A stretch of DNA of 64,000 bases, from the NCBI RefSeq assembly GCF_000255455.1, contig NZ_JH621247.1:80272-144271 (forward strand), written 5' to 3'. Of this stretch, positions 28,348 through 37,598 are shown piece after piece (within the stretch, counting starts at the first letter, position 1; every line of letters starts with the position of its first letter). A program made the position numbers and the translations under genes. The notes beneath the pieces were generated by a model. The model had not been told where the DNA came from. It ran no database searches and was given only the letters and a program-made list of their open reading frames with translations. This DNA comes from Aquimarina agarilytica ZC1 (GTDB taxonomy: Bacteria > Bacteroidota > Bacteroidia > Flavobacteriales > Flavobacteriaceae).

Positions 28348-28866
28348 ATGCAAGAGGAAATTGATAGACTACCAAAAGAGGCAAAAGAGCAATTTAAAGA
28401 GAATAAGAAGTTTTTAGAGCGTTTGAGGCAAAAACCTCCGAAAAAATTGGATGTTATAATGCAAGATTTGCATAACAAAACATTTGATCAAATAGATTGT
28501 CTGGAATGTGCCAATTGTTGTAAAACAACTGCGCCCATTGTTACTGATCGAGATACAGAACGTATTGCGAAACATTTAAAAATGAAAGCAGTTGATTTTG
28601 AACAAAAGTATGTTAAAGTGGATAGTGATGGAGATCAGGTTTTTAAAACTACTCCTTGTGAATTTTTGGCTCATGATAATTATTGTTTAATATATGATGT
28701 ACGTCCAAAGGCATGTTCGGAATATCCACATACAAATAGGAAACGTTTCCACCAACTAAACAAAGTAACTTTAGCAAATACATCCATTTGTCCGGCTACA
28801 TATAGAATGGTTGAAAAGCTTAAAGCACAGTTTGGAGTGCTAAATAAAAAAGAAAAACAACGTTAA
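28348..28866 (+). CDS. YkgJ-family cysteine cluster protein
   Basis: A 172-residue protein of the UPF0153/YkgJ family, thought to bind zinc or iron through a cysteine cluster. Visible: CLECANCC, then TTPCEFL, NYCLIYDVRPKACSEYPH and TSICPAT, the full set of conserved cysteines. The start at 28348 (MQEEIDRLPKE) is preferred over 28330, which adds six residues (MFYICC) and overlaps the divergent methyltransferase more. Its 3' end overlaps the convergent DUF3817 gene by 4 bases. The function of the family is not established. Confidence 0.85.
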   Translation: MQEEIDRLPKEAKEQFKENKKFLERLRQKPPKKLDVIMQDLHNKTFDQIDCLECANCCKTTAPIVTDRDTERIAKHLKMKAVDFEQKYVKVDSDGDQVFKTTPCEFLAHDNYCLIYDVRPKACSEYPHTNRKRFHQLNKVTLANTSICPATYRMVEKLKAQFGVLNKKEKQR

Positions 28867-29138
28867 TTTTTTAAATATTTTTTATCGGCCCAAAAAGTTC
28901 CAAAAGGAATAATAGAGCATAAAAGAATAATAGCCGTTTGTTTGTTCGACCATTTTAATTCAGTCTTTAGGAAAATAGCAAAAACAACATAACCTAAAAA
29001 TAAAACACCATGTACCATTCCTATAATTTTATTGGGCATGGGATTTTCAAATAAATATTTTAATGGCATGGTTATAAAAAGAATGATTAGGAATGAAATT
29101 CCTTCGAGTAAAGCCAGTATTCTAAATTTTTGAAGCAT
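28863..29138 (-). CDS. DUF3817 small membrane protein
   Basis: A 91-residue membrane protein with three hydrophobic segments. The start LRILALLEGISFLIILFITM and the centre NPMPNKIIGMVHGVLFLGYV with its M-V-H-G match DUF3817 (YdzA-like). These small proteins have no known role; some occur fused to transporters. Confidence 0.8.
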   Translation of the reverse strand: MLQKFRILALLEGISFLIILFITMPLKYLFENPMPNKIIGMVHGVLFLGYVVFAIFLKTELKWSNKQTAIILLCSIIPFGTFWADKKYLKN

Positions 29139-29176
29139 GTTTGTTTTTTGTGGTAAAGATAACTTCCGATAAAATA

Positions 29177-30412
29177 TTACGGGTATAATAAATACTTTTT
29201 TCTAATCAAATTAAATTGATCTAAATCCTTTTGCCAAGTAGCCTTAATTTGTTTAGCAGTCATTCCGGCTTCAATTTGTTCTTGTAGTTGATCTGTACCA
29301 GCTAATTTTTTAAAAAATGAGGTAAAGAATTCATTTTTATTAGGGCTTTGTTTGTAAGCCTTAAGTAACCAATTTAAATGTAATTGGTCCAGTTTTTTAT
29401 GCTGTTGTAAATTTTCGCCATAACATAGTTTTGCTTCAAATTTAGGGTGTTTAGCACCGGGTTTAGGAGTTGGTGTAAAGCTAAAATCTGTTTTAGAAAA
29501 ATTTGGAGCTCCGTATAGTTGAAATTGTAAATCTGTGCCTCGACCTACACTTACATTAGTGCCCTCAAATAGACACAAACTTGGATATAAATTTATTGAT
29601 TGATCATTGGGTAAATTTGGTGAGGGTTTTATGGGCAAGGAATAGGCAGTGGTATGGGTGTAATTTTTTAAAGGGATAACGCTAAGTTCACATGTTAGTT
29701 TGTTGGCTAACCATTGTTCGCCATTAATCATTTTGGCATATTCACCAATAGTCATTCCATGTACTATAGGTATAGGGTGTAAGCCAACAAAGCTTTTAAA
29801 TTTCGGTTGTCGGATAGGTCCATCCACATAATGTCCATTTGGATTGGGTCTGTCAAGCACAATAACTAGGATGTTGGCCTCAGCAGCAGCTTCCATAATA
29901 TAATGCAGTGTCGAAATGTAAGTATAAAAACGAGCGCCAACATCTTGGATGTCAAAAACAATACAATCAATGTCCGAAAGCATTTCGGGATTAGGTTTTT
30001 TATGCTTCCCGTAAAGGGAAACAATAGGCAGGCCAGTAGCAATATCTTTACCATTTTTGATCACTTCACCGGCGTCGGCAGTACCTCTAAACCCGTGTTC
30101 GGGAGCAAAAACTTTTTTTAAATTAACCCCCCTGCTTAGTAAAGAATCTACTAAATGTATAGGTTGTTTTTTTATGTTAAAAATAATACTGGTAGGGTTT
30201 GCGACTACGGCTATTTTTTTTTCTTTAAGAAGTTTTAAATAGGAAGTTATTTGTTGCGCGCCTGTTAAGATACTTGTTGTTTTCTTTTTTTCTTTAACAG
30301 AAGAAATGACTGTATGATCAATTTTAGAAGCCGTTTTTATTGAAGGATTTGGTTTTCCACAAGAAAATAAGGGGAAGACTAGTATTAAAAATGTATTTTT
30401 GAAAAAGGTCAT
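29177..30412 (-). CDS. NamZ-like exo-beta-N-acetylmuramidase (DUF1343) lipoprotein
   Basis: A 411-residue protein of the DUF1343 family, whose characterised member NamZ removes terminal N-acetylmuramic acid from peptidoglycan fragments (GH171). Motifs: VVANPTSI, FAPEHGFRGTADAGE, LPIVSLYG, IVFDIQDVGARFYTYISTL, LDRPNPN and FEGTNVSVGRGTD. I chose the ATG at 30412, giving a lipoprotein signal MTFFKNTFLILVFPLFSC; the longer frame from 30460 adds a basic stretch that would spoil it. Divergent from the permease gene, 47 bases apart. Role: peptidoglycan recycling, by family. Confidence 0.85.
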   Translation of the reverse strand: MTFFKNTFLILVFPLFSCGKPNPSIKTASKIDHTVISSVKEKKKTTSILTGAQQITSYLKLLKEKKIAVVANPTSIIFNIKKQPIHLVDSLLSRGVNLKKVFAPEHGFRGTADAGEVIKNGKDIATGLPIVSLYGKHKKPNPEMLSDIDCIVFDIQDVGARFYTYISTLHYIMEAAAEANILVIVLDRPNPNGHYVDGPIRQPKFKSFVGLHPIPIVHGMTIGEYAKMINGEQWLANKLTCELSVIPLKNYTHTTAYSLPIKPSPNLPNDQSINLYPSLCLFEGTNVSVGRGTDLQFQLYGAPNFSKTDFSFTPTPKPGAKHPKFEAKLCYGENLQQHKKLDQLHLNWLLKAYKQSPNKNEFFTSFFKKLAGTDQLQEQIEAGMTAKQIKATWQKDLDQFNLIRKKYLLYP

Positions 30413-30459
30413 TAACCATGAAAAATATCTTTTTCGAAGATTAAACGGATTAGTATACA

Positions 30460-31692
30460 TTGAATTTTGAGTATTTCATAGCCCAAAGGCTGATTAAAGA
30501 AAAGGCTTTTGCCAAAAATATATCATCACCTATTGTAAAAATAGCCATTATAGCTATTGCTTTAGGGATCATAATGATGCTTATTGCGATCGCTACAGGT
30601 GTTGGTTTACAACGTAAAATTCGTGAAAAAATAGCACTTTTTAATGGGCATATTGAAATTTCTAACTTTGATAATAATTCAAGTCAAGTTTCTATAAAAC
30701 CGATTACCACAAATCAAACTTTTTATCCTAATTTTTCTGAAGTGCCCGAGGTCACCCATATACAAGGAGTAGCTACAAAAGCAGGAATTGTTCGCACAGA
30801 AACCGATTTTGAAGGAGTTCTAGTAAAAGGAGTTGGGTCGGATTATAAATGGGATGTATTTGAAACCTATTTGGAACAAGGAAGGTTGCCTAATTATAAT
30901 GAAAAAATAAATGAAGAGGTGCTTATATCTAGTTATTTAGCCAATAGATTAGGCTATAAGCTAGGAGATAAAGTAGTGACTTATTTTTTAAAAAATGATA
31001 AAGCGCGTACCAATTTACGTTCCTTTGTAGTTACTGGAATTTACAATTCGGGTTATGAAGAATTTGATAAAGCCTTTGTGATAGCGGATGTGAGACACAT
31101 ACAGCGTTTAAATAAATGGAAAAAAGATGAGGTAGGTGCTTTTGAAGTTTTTGTTACTGATTTTGATGCAGTAAATCGTATCAATGCGGCCGTTTATAAA
31201 AACATTCCATCTAATTTAGATAGTACATCCATTTCTCAAAAATATGGAAACATTTTTCAATGGTTGAATATGTTCGATTTTAATATTGCGGGTATTATTG
31301 GTATCATGATATTAGTGGCGGGGATCAATATGATTACTGCGATTTTAGTGCTTATTTTAGAACGAACACAACTCATAGGAATGCTGAAAGCCATGGGGAG
31401 CTCTAATGTGAGTATTCGTAAAATATTTATGTATAATGCTACATACATTATTTTAAAAGGGCTCTTTTGGGGTAACTTAATTGGGCTTGTTTTAATAGGG
31501 ATTCAGTACTTTTTTAAAGTGATTACGTTAAACCCTTCGGATTATTATGTGAAATACGCGCCAGTGCATATCACCATTCAGCAAGTTTTAGCTTTAAATA
31601 TAGGAACATTAGTATTATGTGTTTTAGTACTTTGGATACCATCTTACGTAATTACAAAAATAGCTCCTATAAAAGCAATTAAGTTTCAATAG
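30460..31692 (+). CDS. LolCE-like ABC transporter permease
   Basis: A 410-residue inner-membrane permease of the FtsX/LolCE type: one N-terminal membrane segment (about 25-47), a large periplasmic domain (50-265), then three C-terminal segments (270-300, 315-345, 375-400). The sequence FNIAGIIGIMILVAGINMIT and LGMLKAMG-like QLIGMLKAMGSSNVSIR are typical. LolCE releases outer-membrane lipoproteins from the inner membrane together with ATPase LolD, which is not encoded here. The start is a TTG at 30460, giving MNFEYFIAQRL, the usual N-terminus of Bacteroidota members. Confidence 0.85.
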   Translation: MNFEYFIAQRLIKEKAFAKNISSPIVKIAIIAIALGIIMMLIAIATGVGLQRKIREKIALFNGHIEISNFDNNSSQVSIKPITTNQTFYPNFSEVPEVTHIQGVATKAGIVRTETDFEGVLVKGVGSDYKWDVFETYLEQGRLPNYNEKINEEVLISSYLANRLGYKLGDKVVTYFLKNDKARTNLRSFVVTGIYNSGYEEFDKAFVIADVRHIQRLNKWKKDEVGAFEVFVTDFDAVNRINAAVYKNIPSNLDSTSISQKYGNIFQWLNMFDFNIAGIIGIMILVAGINMITAILVLILERTQLIGMLKAMGSSNVSIRKIFMYNATYIILKGLFWGNLIGLVLIGIQYFFKVITLNPSDYYVKYAPVHITIQQVLALNIGTLVLCVLVLWIPSYVITKIAPIKAIKFQ

Positions 31693-31721
31693 TTGTTTGT
31701 ACGATATAATTTTTTAATTTA

Positions 31722-32270
31722 ATGAAGGCAAGACTGGTTGATAATGATGCTGATTTACATCAGATTTTAGCTATTCAAAAAGAAAATCACTTAGATAATG
31801 TCTCCATAAGTAATAAAAAAGAAAGAGGTTTTGTGACTGTAAAACATGATTTTGAAGTGCTAAAAAAGTTGAATTCAAAAGCACGTCAAATAATAGTTAG
31901 TGATAAAAATGAAGTAATAGGCTATGCTTTAGTAATGCTTAAAGAATTTAAAGACTTGATTCCTGTACTTATTCCCATGTTTACACTTTTTGAAAGTATT
32001 CAATACCGAGGAAAAAAATTAAGTGAATTGAATTATTATGTAATGGGACAAATATGTATTGCAGATGGGTATAAACGTAAAGGTCTATTTGAAAAGCTAT
32101 ATTTAAAACACAAAGAAGTTTATTCTGAGCAATTTGAGTATTGTATAACTGAGGTGTCATCAAGTAATATTCCATCCATGAAGGCACATGAAAAAGTTGG
32201 TTTTAAAACTATTTCTACCTTTTGTGATACTACCGATGAGTGGAATGTTTTGTTATGGGATTGGCATTAG
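31722..32270 (+). CDS. GNAT family N-acetyltransferase
   Basis: A 182-residue acetyltransferase. Acetyl-CoA binding motif A is visible as QICIADGYKRKGLFEKLY, with the R/K-x-x-G pattern, and motif B as SSNIPSMKAHEKVGF. The substrate is not deducible. It follows the permease gene by 29 bases on the same strand and may be co-transcribed. Confidence 0.8.
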   Translation: MKARLVDNDADLHQILAIQKENHLDNVSISNKKERGFVTVKHDFEVLKKLNSKARQIIVSDKNEVIGYALVMLKEFKDLIPVLIPMFTLFESIQYRGKKLSELNYYVMGQICIADGYKRKGLFEKLYLKHKEVYSEQFEYCITEVSSSNIPSMKAHEKVGFKTISTFCDTTDEWNVLLWDWH

Positions 32271-32357
32271 TAATAGGGTATAATTCAATTTTAATATTCA
32301 ATGTGCTATTGATAATTAATGTAATTTTGCTTTTTTTCTAATTAATTGAAATGAGGA

Positions 32358-34265
32358 ATGAGTAAAAAACACTTTTATAGACCCGATATTGATGGATTAA
32401 GAGCTATAGCAGTAATGCTTGTTATTTTATTTCATGCAGGTTTTACAAGTATTAGTGGAGGTTTTGTAGGGGTTGATATCTTTTTTGTGATATCGGGTTT
32501 TTTGATTACAAGCTCAATTAATAAACAAATGAGTCAGGGAACTTTTTCGTTCCAAAATTTTTACTTGAAACGAATACGACGTATTATTCCAGTATTGGTT
32601 TTTATCATGTTTATTGTAACAATACCTGCTTATTTTATATTGTTTTCAGATGATTTTGAAAATTATTCCAGAACTATTATTCATACTATTTTAAGTACAA
32701 ATAATTTTCATTTATGGATTAAAAGTAATGATTATTTTGCCGAAAGTACAGAATTAATCCCCTTGTTGCATACTTGGTCGTTATCTGTTGAAGAACAGTT
32801 TTATATCATATGGCCTCCACTACTATTGTTATTGCACAAAAAGTTCAATTTAAAAAATAGGTTGTTAGGAGTGATTGTGTTACTGTTTTTAAGTTTTATG
32901 CTCTCGGTATTTTTAACACACATAAATATGCAAATGGCTTACTTTTTATTGCCGGCACGATTGTTTGAAATGTTAATGGGAGGGGTGTTAGCAATTTTTT
33001 GGTACAAATTACCTGAGTTTTCTAAAATTCAAAACCATATAATTTCCAGTGTGGGATTTTTTATGATGCTGCTTCCTGCATTGTTACTTACTCAAAATGA
33101 TAGTTTTCCTGGGATTAATGCTTTATGGCCATGCTTAGGTGCTAGTTTGTTTATTATTTCTGGAAAAGAGGCATCAAAAATGGGAGTATTTAATACTATA
33201 TTAAAAATTCGTGTTTTGGTCTTTATTGGGTTAATTTCTTATTCTATGTATTTGTGGCATTGGCCATTATTAGTTTATGTAAAATATTTAGGTTTTGAGT
33301 TGACTAAACCGATAGCATTAGGAGTAATTATTTTAACTATTTTACTATCCTATTTGTCATGGAAATTTATTGAGCAACCTTTTAGGTATCGTTACATTTA
33401 TGATTTTAAAAACACATTATTAAAAGTGCTATTACCTAGTGTTATCATTTGTGTAAGCTTATATGGAGTCATAGACCATTTTAATGGTTTTCCAAATCGT
33501 TTTACAGCGCTAAGTGAATTTGATAAGGATGCTAATTTTCCAAGTAAATTGAGACGTAATTGTTATAGGAAGTTAAGGATTGGAAATATTGAAGAGTGTG
33601 GTTTAGGTACTCCCAAAGATCAATTAGATGGTATGCTTATAGGTGATTCATTTGCCAATCATTCCGCGGCATTTTTAGAGGTGTTAGCAAACGATGCCCA
33701 TATGTATTTTCATGATAGTGCAGCAGGAGGCTATCCGGTGTTAGCAGATGTTGACGATATTACAGGGGAATATAGATATGATCCAGAATTTGGAGAAAAA
33801 AGATTAGCCTTAGCAAAAAAATATGAATATGTAATTTTAGCAGCAAATTGGGAGCGTTTCTTAGATAAAAAATCTAAAAATTACCAGTTGGTACTTAAAA
33901 CTGTAGGGGAGTTAGTGGAAACGGGAAAAAAAGTAATTGTAATAGATCCATTACGAAAAACCACTCCTATGGATCTACATAAGATGAAGATGTTTAAAGT
34001 AAGGAATATTGCTAAGATTAAAAAAGAAGATCTTTTGGTGCCTTTTTATAAAAGACCAGACGATTATATAGTATATGAATTCAAAAGAAAATTCCCAACT
34101 ATAAAGATTGTTAATCTGAATACAGTAATGTGTAACGGTAATTATTGTGATTATGAAATTAATGATAATATAGTATACCGTAATAGTAATCATTTAAATA
34201 CAAGTGGAGCACGTTTACTTGGAGAACGATACTTGAAACAATATGGAAATCCATTAAAAAAATAA
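32358..34265 (+). CDS. OafA/YrhL-type membrane acyltransferase with SGNH domain
   Basis: A 635-residue protein with two parts. Residues 1-360 are an acyltransferase-3 membrane domain with about ten segments, starting YRPDIDGLRAIAVMLVILFH, whose R and H are catalytic in the family. Residues 400-635 are a periplasmic SGNH domain with GDSFANH and a closing NSNHLNTSGA. These fusions O-acetylate surface glycans such as O-antigen or peptidoglycan. It could act on the glycan made at 4.9-20 kb, though it lies 12 kb away. It has no operon partner. Confidence 0.88.
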   Translation: MSKKHFYRPDIDGLRAIAVMLVILFHAGFTSISGGFVGVDIFFVISGFLITSSINKQMSQGTFSFQNFYLKRIRRIIPVLVFIMFIVTIPAYFILFSDDFENYSRTIIHTILSTNNFHLWIKSNDYFAESTELIPLLHTWSLSVEEQFYIIWPPLLLLLHKKFNLKNRLLGVIVLLFLSFMLSVFLTHINMQMAYFLLPARLFEMLMGGVLAIFWYKLPEFSKIQNHIISSVGFFMMLLPALLLTQNDSFPGINALWPCLGASLFIISGKEASKMGVFNTILKIRVLVFIGLISYSMYLWHWPLLVYVKYLGFELTKPIALGVIILTILLSYLSWKFIEQPFRYRYIYDFKNTLLKVLLPSVIICVSLYGVIDHFNGFPNRFTALSEFDKDANFPSKLRRNCYRKLRIGNIEECGLGTPKDQLDGMLIGDSFANHSAAFLEVLANDAHMYFHDSAAGGYPVLADVDDITGEYRYDPEFGEKRLALAKKYEYVILAANWERFLDKKSKNYQLVLKTVGELVETGKKVIVIDPLRKTTPMDLHKMKMFKVRNIAKIKKEDLLVPFYKRPDDYIVYEFKRKFPTIKIVNLNTVMCNGNYCDYEINDNIVYRNSNHLNTSGARLLGERYLKQYGNPLKK

Positions 34266-34448
34266 CAATTAGCCACTGTTATAGTAGGGGCATTACACGG
34301 TAATGAAGGATAAATAGATAGGGTTCATTTTTTTTTAAAACTTACTAAGTTTAAATTGTTGCAGATCAGTATATTGTTAATTTTTTACTTAATGAATTAA
34401 GTATGTAATAATTATTAATTAAAATAGTTCAATCTGGTCAGAAACAAT

Positions 34449-34456
34449 TATATTTG
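34449..34456 (+). promoter_or_regulatory. Candidate guaB promoter -7 box
   Basis: TATATTTG fits the Bacteroidota -7 consensus TAnnTTTG and lies 24 bases before the chosen guaB ATG. The -33 element is poor (TTC instead of TTG about 19 bases upstream). Confidence 0.4.
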
Positions 34457-34480
34457 CATGCAATTAAATCCTTAATTGCC

Positions 34481-35953
34481 ATGATAGCACACGAATCAAA
34501 AATTGTTGGAGAAGGTTTAACCTACGACGATGTCTTATTAGTTCCAGCATTTTCAGAAATTCTTCCACGCGAAGTTAGTATTCAAACAAAATTTACTAAA
34601 AACATAACCATAAATGTTCCGATTATTTCGGCAGCAATGGATACGGTTACAGAGTCGAGTATGGCAATTGCTATGGCTCGTGAAGGTGGAATAGGAGTGT
34701 TACATAAAAACATGACTATCCAACAACAAGCTAGTGAAGTTCGAAAAGTAAAAAGAGCTGAAAGTGGTATGATCATAGATCCAGTTACTTTGCCATTAAC
34801 TGCTGTAGTAGGTGATGCAAAAGCGAATATGCGTGAGCATAGGATTGGAGGAATTCCTATAGTAGATGAACAAGGTAAATTGGCAGGAATAGTAACTAAT
34901 AGGGATTTGCGTTTTGAAAAAGATGTTGACAGACCTTTAATAGAGGTAATGACAAGCGAAAATTTAGTTACAGTGTCCGAAGGGACTAGCCTTAAAGATG
35001 CTGAGGTAATTTTACAGAAAAATAAAATAGAAAAGCTTCCTGTGGTTAATGAAGATCATATTCTAGTTGGTTTAATTACATTTAGAGATATTACTAAATT
35101 GACACAAAAGCCCAATGCAAATAAAGATCAATTTGGTCGTTTACGTGTTGCTGCAGCATTAGGAGTTACTGCGGATGTGGTTGAAAGAGCAACAGCTTTG
35201 GTAAATGTTGGAGTAGATGCTGTTATTATTGATACAGCCCATGGACATACTAAAGGCGTTGTTGATGTATTGAAAAAGGTGAAAGCAGCTTTTCCTGATT
35301 TAGAAGTAATTGTTGGTAATATTGCTACTGGTGAGGCCGCAAAATATTTAGTTGAAGCAGGTGCTGATGCGATTAAAGTTGGAATAGGACCAGGGTCAAT
35401 TTGTACAACACGTGTTGTAGCTGGAGTTGGTTTTCCACAATTTTCGGCAGTACTTGAGGTGGCAGCAGCCATTAAAGGTACGGGGGTTCCAGTAATTGCC
35501 GATGGAGGGATTCGATACACAGGGGATATTCCAAAGGCCATTGCAGCTGGAGCAGATTGTGTAATGCTTGGTTCATTATTGGCAGGGACTAAGGAGTCTC
35601 CAGGAGAAACAATTATTTTTGAGGGACGTAAATTTAAGTCATATAGAGGAATGGGATCTGTTGAAGCCATGAAAAAAGGCTCAAAAGATCGTTATTTCCA
35701 AGATGTGGAAGATGATATTAAAAAATTAGTTCCTGAAGGAATTGTAGGTAGAGTTGCATACAAAGGAGAATTAAATGAAAGTATCCATCAATTTGTAGGA
35801 GGCTTACGTGCTGGAATGGGGTATTGTGGTGCTGCTACAATTGAGGATTTAAAAGAAAATGGACGTTTTGTGAAAATCACAGCAAGTGGAATTAATGAAA
35901 GTCATCCACATGATGTTACTATAACAAAAGAAGCTCCAAATTATTCTAGATAA
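34481..35953 (+). CDS. guaB: Inosine-5'-monophosphate dehydrogenase
   Basis: IMPDH converts IMP to XMP with NAD, the first committed step to guanine nucleotides. The 490-residue length is normal for Bacteroidota. It starts [17 protein letters not shown], has two CBS domains (about residues 95-215), the catalytic loop [16 protein letters not shown] with C308, the phosphate-binding [11 protein letters not shown] and the flap YRGMGS. I chose the ATG at 34481; a TTG at 34454 would add nine residues but overlaps the likely promoter. A terminator follows the stop at once. Confidence 0.97.
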   Translation: MIAHESKIVGEGLTYDDVLLVPAFSEILPREVSIQTKFTKNITINVPIISAAMDTVTESSMAIAMAREGGIGVLHKNMTIQQQASEVRKVKRAESGMIIDPVTLPLTAVVGDAKANMREHRIGGIPIVDEQGKLAGIVTNRDLRFEKDVDRPLIEVMTSENLVTVSEGTSLKDAEVILQKNKIEKLPVVNEDHILVGLITFRDITKLTQKPNANKDQFGRLRVAAALGVTADVVERATALVNVGVDAVIIDTAHGHTKGVVDVLKKVKAAFPDLEVIVGNIATGEAAKYLVEAGADAIKVGIGPGSICTTRVVAGVGFPQFSAVLEVAAAIKGTGVPVIADGGIRYTGDIPKAIAAGADCVMLGSLLAGTKESPGETIIFEGRKFKSYRGMGSVEAMKKGSKDRYFQDVEDDIKKLVPEGIVGRVAYKGELNESIHQFVGGLRAGMGYCGAATIEDLKENGRFVKITASGINESHPHDVTITKEAPNYSR

Positions 35954-35967
35954 TTAGATCTATTCAT

Positions 35968-35996
35968 AAAAAAAGCGACTTTTAGTCGCTTTTTTT
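35968..35996. terminator. Terminator after guaB
   Basis: AAAAAAAGCGACT and AGTCGCTTTTTTT form a perfect 13-bp stem with a TTT loop, flanked by A and T runs, between convergent guaB and the YceI gene, so it may serve both. Confidence 0.9.
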
Positions 35997-36021
35997 TATA
36001 AATATTGGGTGCAAGTTAGCT

Positions 36022-36672
36022 TTATTTTGATGCTGTAACTGCAATTTGAATACCCACATTATCTTTAATTAGGTAATCTCCTAATTTTGCAGGATCAGCA
36101 AATTTACCCGAGTTATATTTTACGCCCCACTCAGTTCGATCAATTTCAAATTCATCACTAGTAATAGTTACTGTGTTGCCATTTACAGAAACTGTTGCAG
36201 GGAATTCAATATTTTTCTTAATTCCTTTTATGCTTAGGTTACCAGCTATAACAGATTTTCCGTTTTTAGGAGTAACACTTGTAATTTGAAAAGCAGCACT
36301 TGGGTGTTTAGCTACATCAAAAAAGTCTTCATTTTTCAAGTGACCAATTAATTTGTCATAGTTTTCTCCAGCAGGAAGATCGGAGCATTTAATTGTATTT
36401 ATATCAAAAATAAAGTTTCCACCAACTAAGTCATTTCCTTTAACTTCAATTAATCCAGCAGAAGCATTAATAGTTCCTTGGTGTCCTCCAACTATTTTGT
36501 GTGCATTCCACTTAATCATAGTTTGCGCGGGAACGGCTTTAAACTTTTCGGCAGTAACAACTTGTTCAACAGTTTTTGCATTAGTAGTTTCGACTTCTTT
36601 ATTTTTTTTACATGAAATAAAACTTGCAGTAAGTACAGTAACGGCAAGAATATTAATAAGCTGTTTTTTCAT
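36022..36672 (-). CDS. YceI-family lipoprotein
   Basis: A 216-residue protein. The N-terminus MKKQLINILAVTVLTASFIS followed by CKKNKE is a lipoprotein signal. The YceI lipocalin-like domain starts TMIKWNAHKIVGGHQGTI and includes LIGHLKNEDFFDVAKHPSA and FEIDRTEWGVKYNSG. YceI proteins bind isoprenoid or other amphipathic lipids in the cell envelope. No redox partner is adjacent, so the ligand is unknown. Confidence 0.9.
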   Translation of the reverse strand: MKKQLINILAVTVLTASFISCKKNKEVETTNAKTVEQVVTAEKFKAVPAQTMIKWNAHKIVGGHQGTINASAGLIEVKGNDLVGGNFIFDINTIKCSDLPAGENYDKLIGHLKNEDFFDVAKHPSAAFQITSVTPKNGKSVIAGNLSIKGIKKNIEFPATVSVNGNTVTITSDEFEIDRTEWGVKYNSGKFADPAKLGDYLIKDNVGIQIAVTASK

Positions 36673-36891
36673 TTTAATAAGTTTATGTTAAAATTTTTCT
36701 ATTCAAAAGTATAGGTTTTGTGGCTTTTAAATCTTAATTAATTATTAAATTCTTAAAAGGGCACTTGATTTTAAGAAGTAATTTTAAATTTATTAACGTC
36801 TTTTTTGTTGATTATTAGGTTTTTTGGATTTTGATATTTAGGGTTTTAACAATCATTTTTTGTTTGAATAATTCTTACAAAAAACATTTAA

Positions 36892-36932
36892 TGACATATT
36901 GGCATATCAATTGAATTGGCAGTACTTTTGCA
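36892..36932 (+). promoter_or_regulatory. grpE-dnaJ promoter, sigma54-like with upstream imperfect dyad
   Basis: TGGCAGTACTTTTGCA (36917-36932) matches the sigma54 -24/-12 pattern TGGCAC-N5-TTGCA at all positions but one, with the GG and GC at exact spacing. Just upstream is TGACATATTGGCATATCA (36892-36909), an imperfect dyad. The same bases also contain TACTTTTG (36923-36930), which fits the sigma-A -7 box, with a TTG 21 bases upstream. Either sigma factor is therefore possible. The grpE ATG is at 37030, leaving a leader of about 85 bases. Confidence 0.5.
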
Positions 36933-37029
36933 CACTAGTTTTAAACCTATTAAAACCTTCGGTAACGAAGTTCTGGTGTATAATTTAGGTTAAGCATTAA
37001 AAAATAGAAGTAAAAAGAACTAAAGTAAC

Positions 37030-37584
37030 ATGAGTACAAAAGATAAAGCTAAAGAAACAGTGGATGAAATAATCCAAGATTCAACTAAAGATGCGAAAGT
37101 AGAGGAAAAAGAAACTCAACCAGTAGAAGAAAAAGATGAGTTAACGCTAGCCAAAGAAGCAGCTGCTGTTGAAAAAGATAAGTTTTTACGTTTGTTTGCC
37201 GAGTTCGAAAATTATAAAAAAAGAACTTCAAAAGAGCGTGTTGAATTATTTAAAACTGCAGGTCAAGAAGTTTTACAAGCCTTATTACCAGTTTTAGATG
37301 ATTTTGATAGAGCAAGTAAAGAGATTGAAAAGTCAGAAGATGAAGCTTTAAAGCAAGGAGTGACACTTATTCATAATAAATTAAAGGATATTTTAAAGTT
37401 AAAAGGCTTGGAGCAGGTTGAAGTAAATACTGCCGATACTTTTGATGCAGATATCCACGAAGCAATTACGCAAATTCCAGCACCAAGTGATGATTTAAAA
37501 GGAAAAATCATTGATGTAGTTGAAAAAGGATATAAACTTGGTGATAAAATCATTCGTTACCCTAAAGTGGTTACGGGAAACTAA
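37030..37584 (+). CDS. grpE: Nucleotide exchange factor GrpE
   Basis: GrpE releases ADP from DnaK in the Hsp70 cycle. It is 184 residues, with a charged N-terminal coiled coil (residues 20-95), the family pattern FAEFENYKKRTSKER, and the beta domain ending GYKLGDKIIRYPKVVTG. It is 14 bases ahead of dnaJ, the usual Bacteroidota pair; dnaK is not in this window. A heat-shock-type promoter candidate lies upstream. Confidence 0.97.
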   Translation: MSTKDKAKETVDEIIQDSTKDAKVEEKETQPVEEKDELTLAKEAAAVEKDKFLRLFAEFENYKKRTSKERVELFKTAGQEVLQALLPVLDDFDRASKEIEKSEDEALKQGVTLIHNKLKDILKLKGLEQVEVNTADTFDADIHEAITQIPAPSDDLKGKIIDVVEKGYKLGDKIIRYPKVVTGN

Positions 37585-37598
37585 TTAATTAGGAAATA

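Noticed and set aside
35128..35670. Minus-strand 180-codon open frame inside guaB
   Set aside because: Shadow of a strongly conserved coding region; the product is low-complexity and has no family signature.
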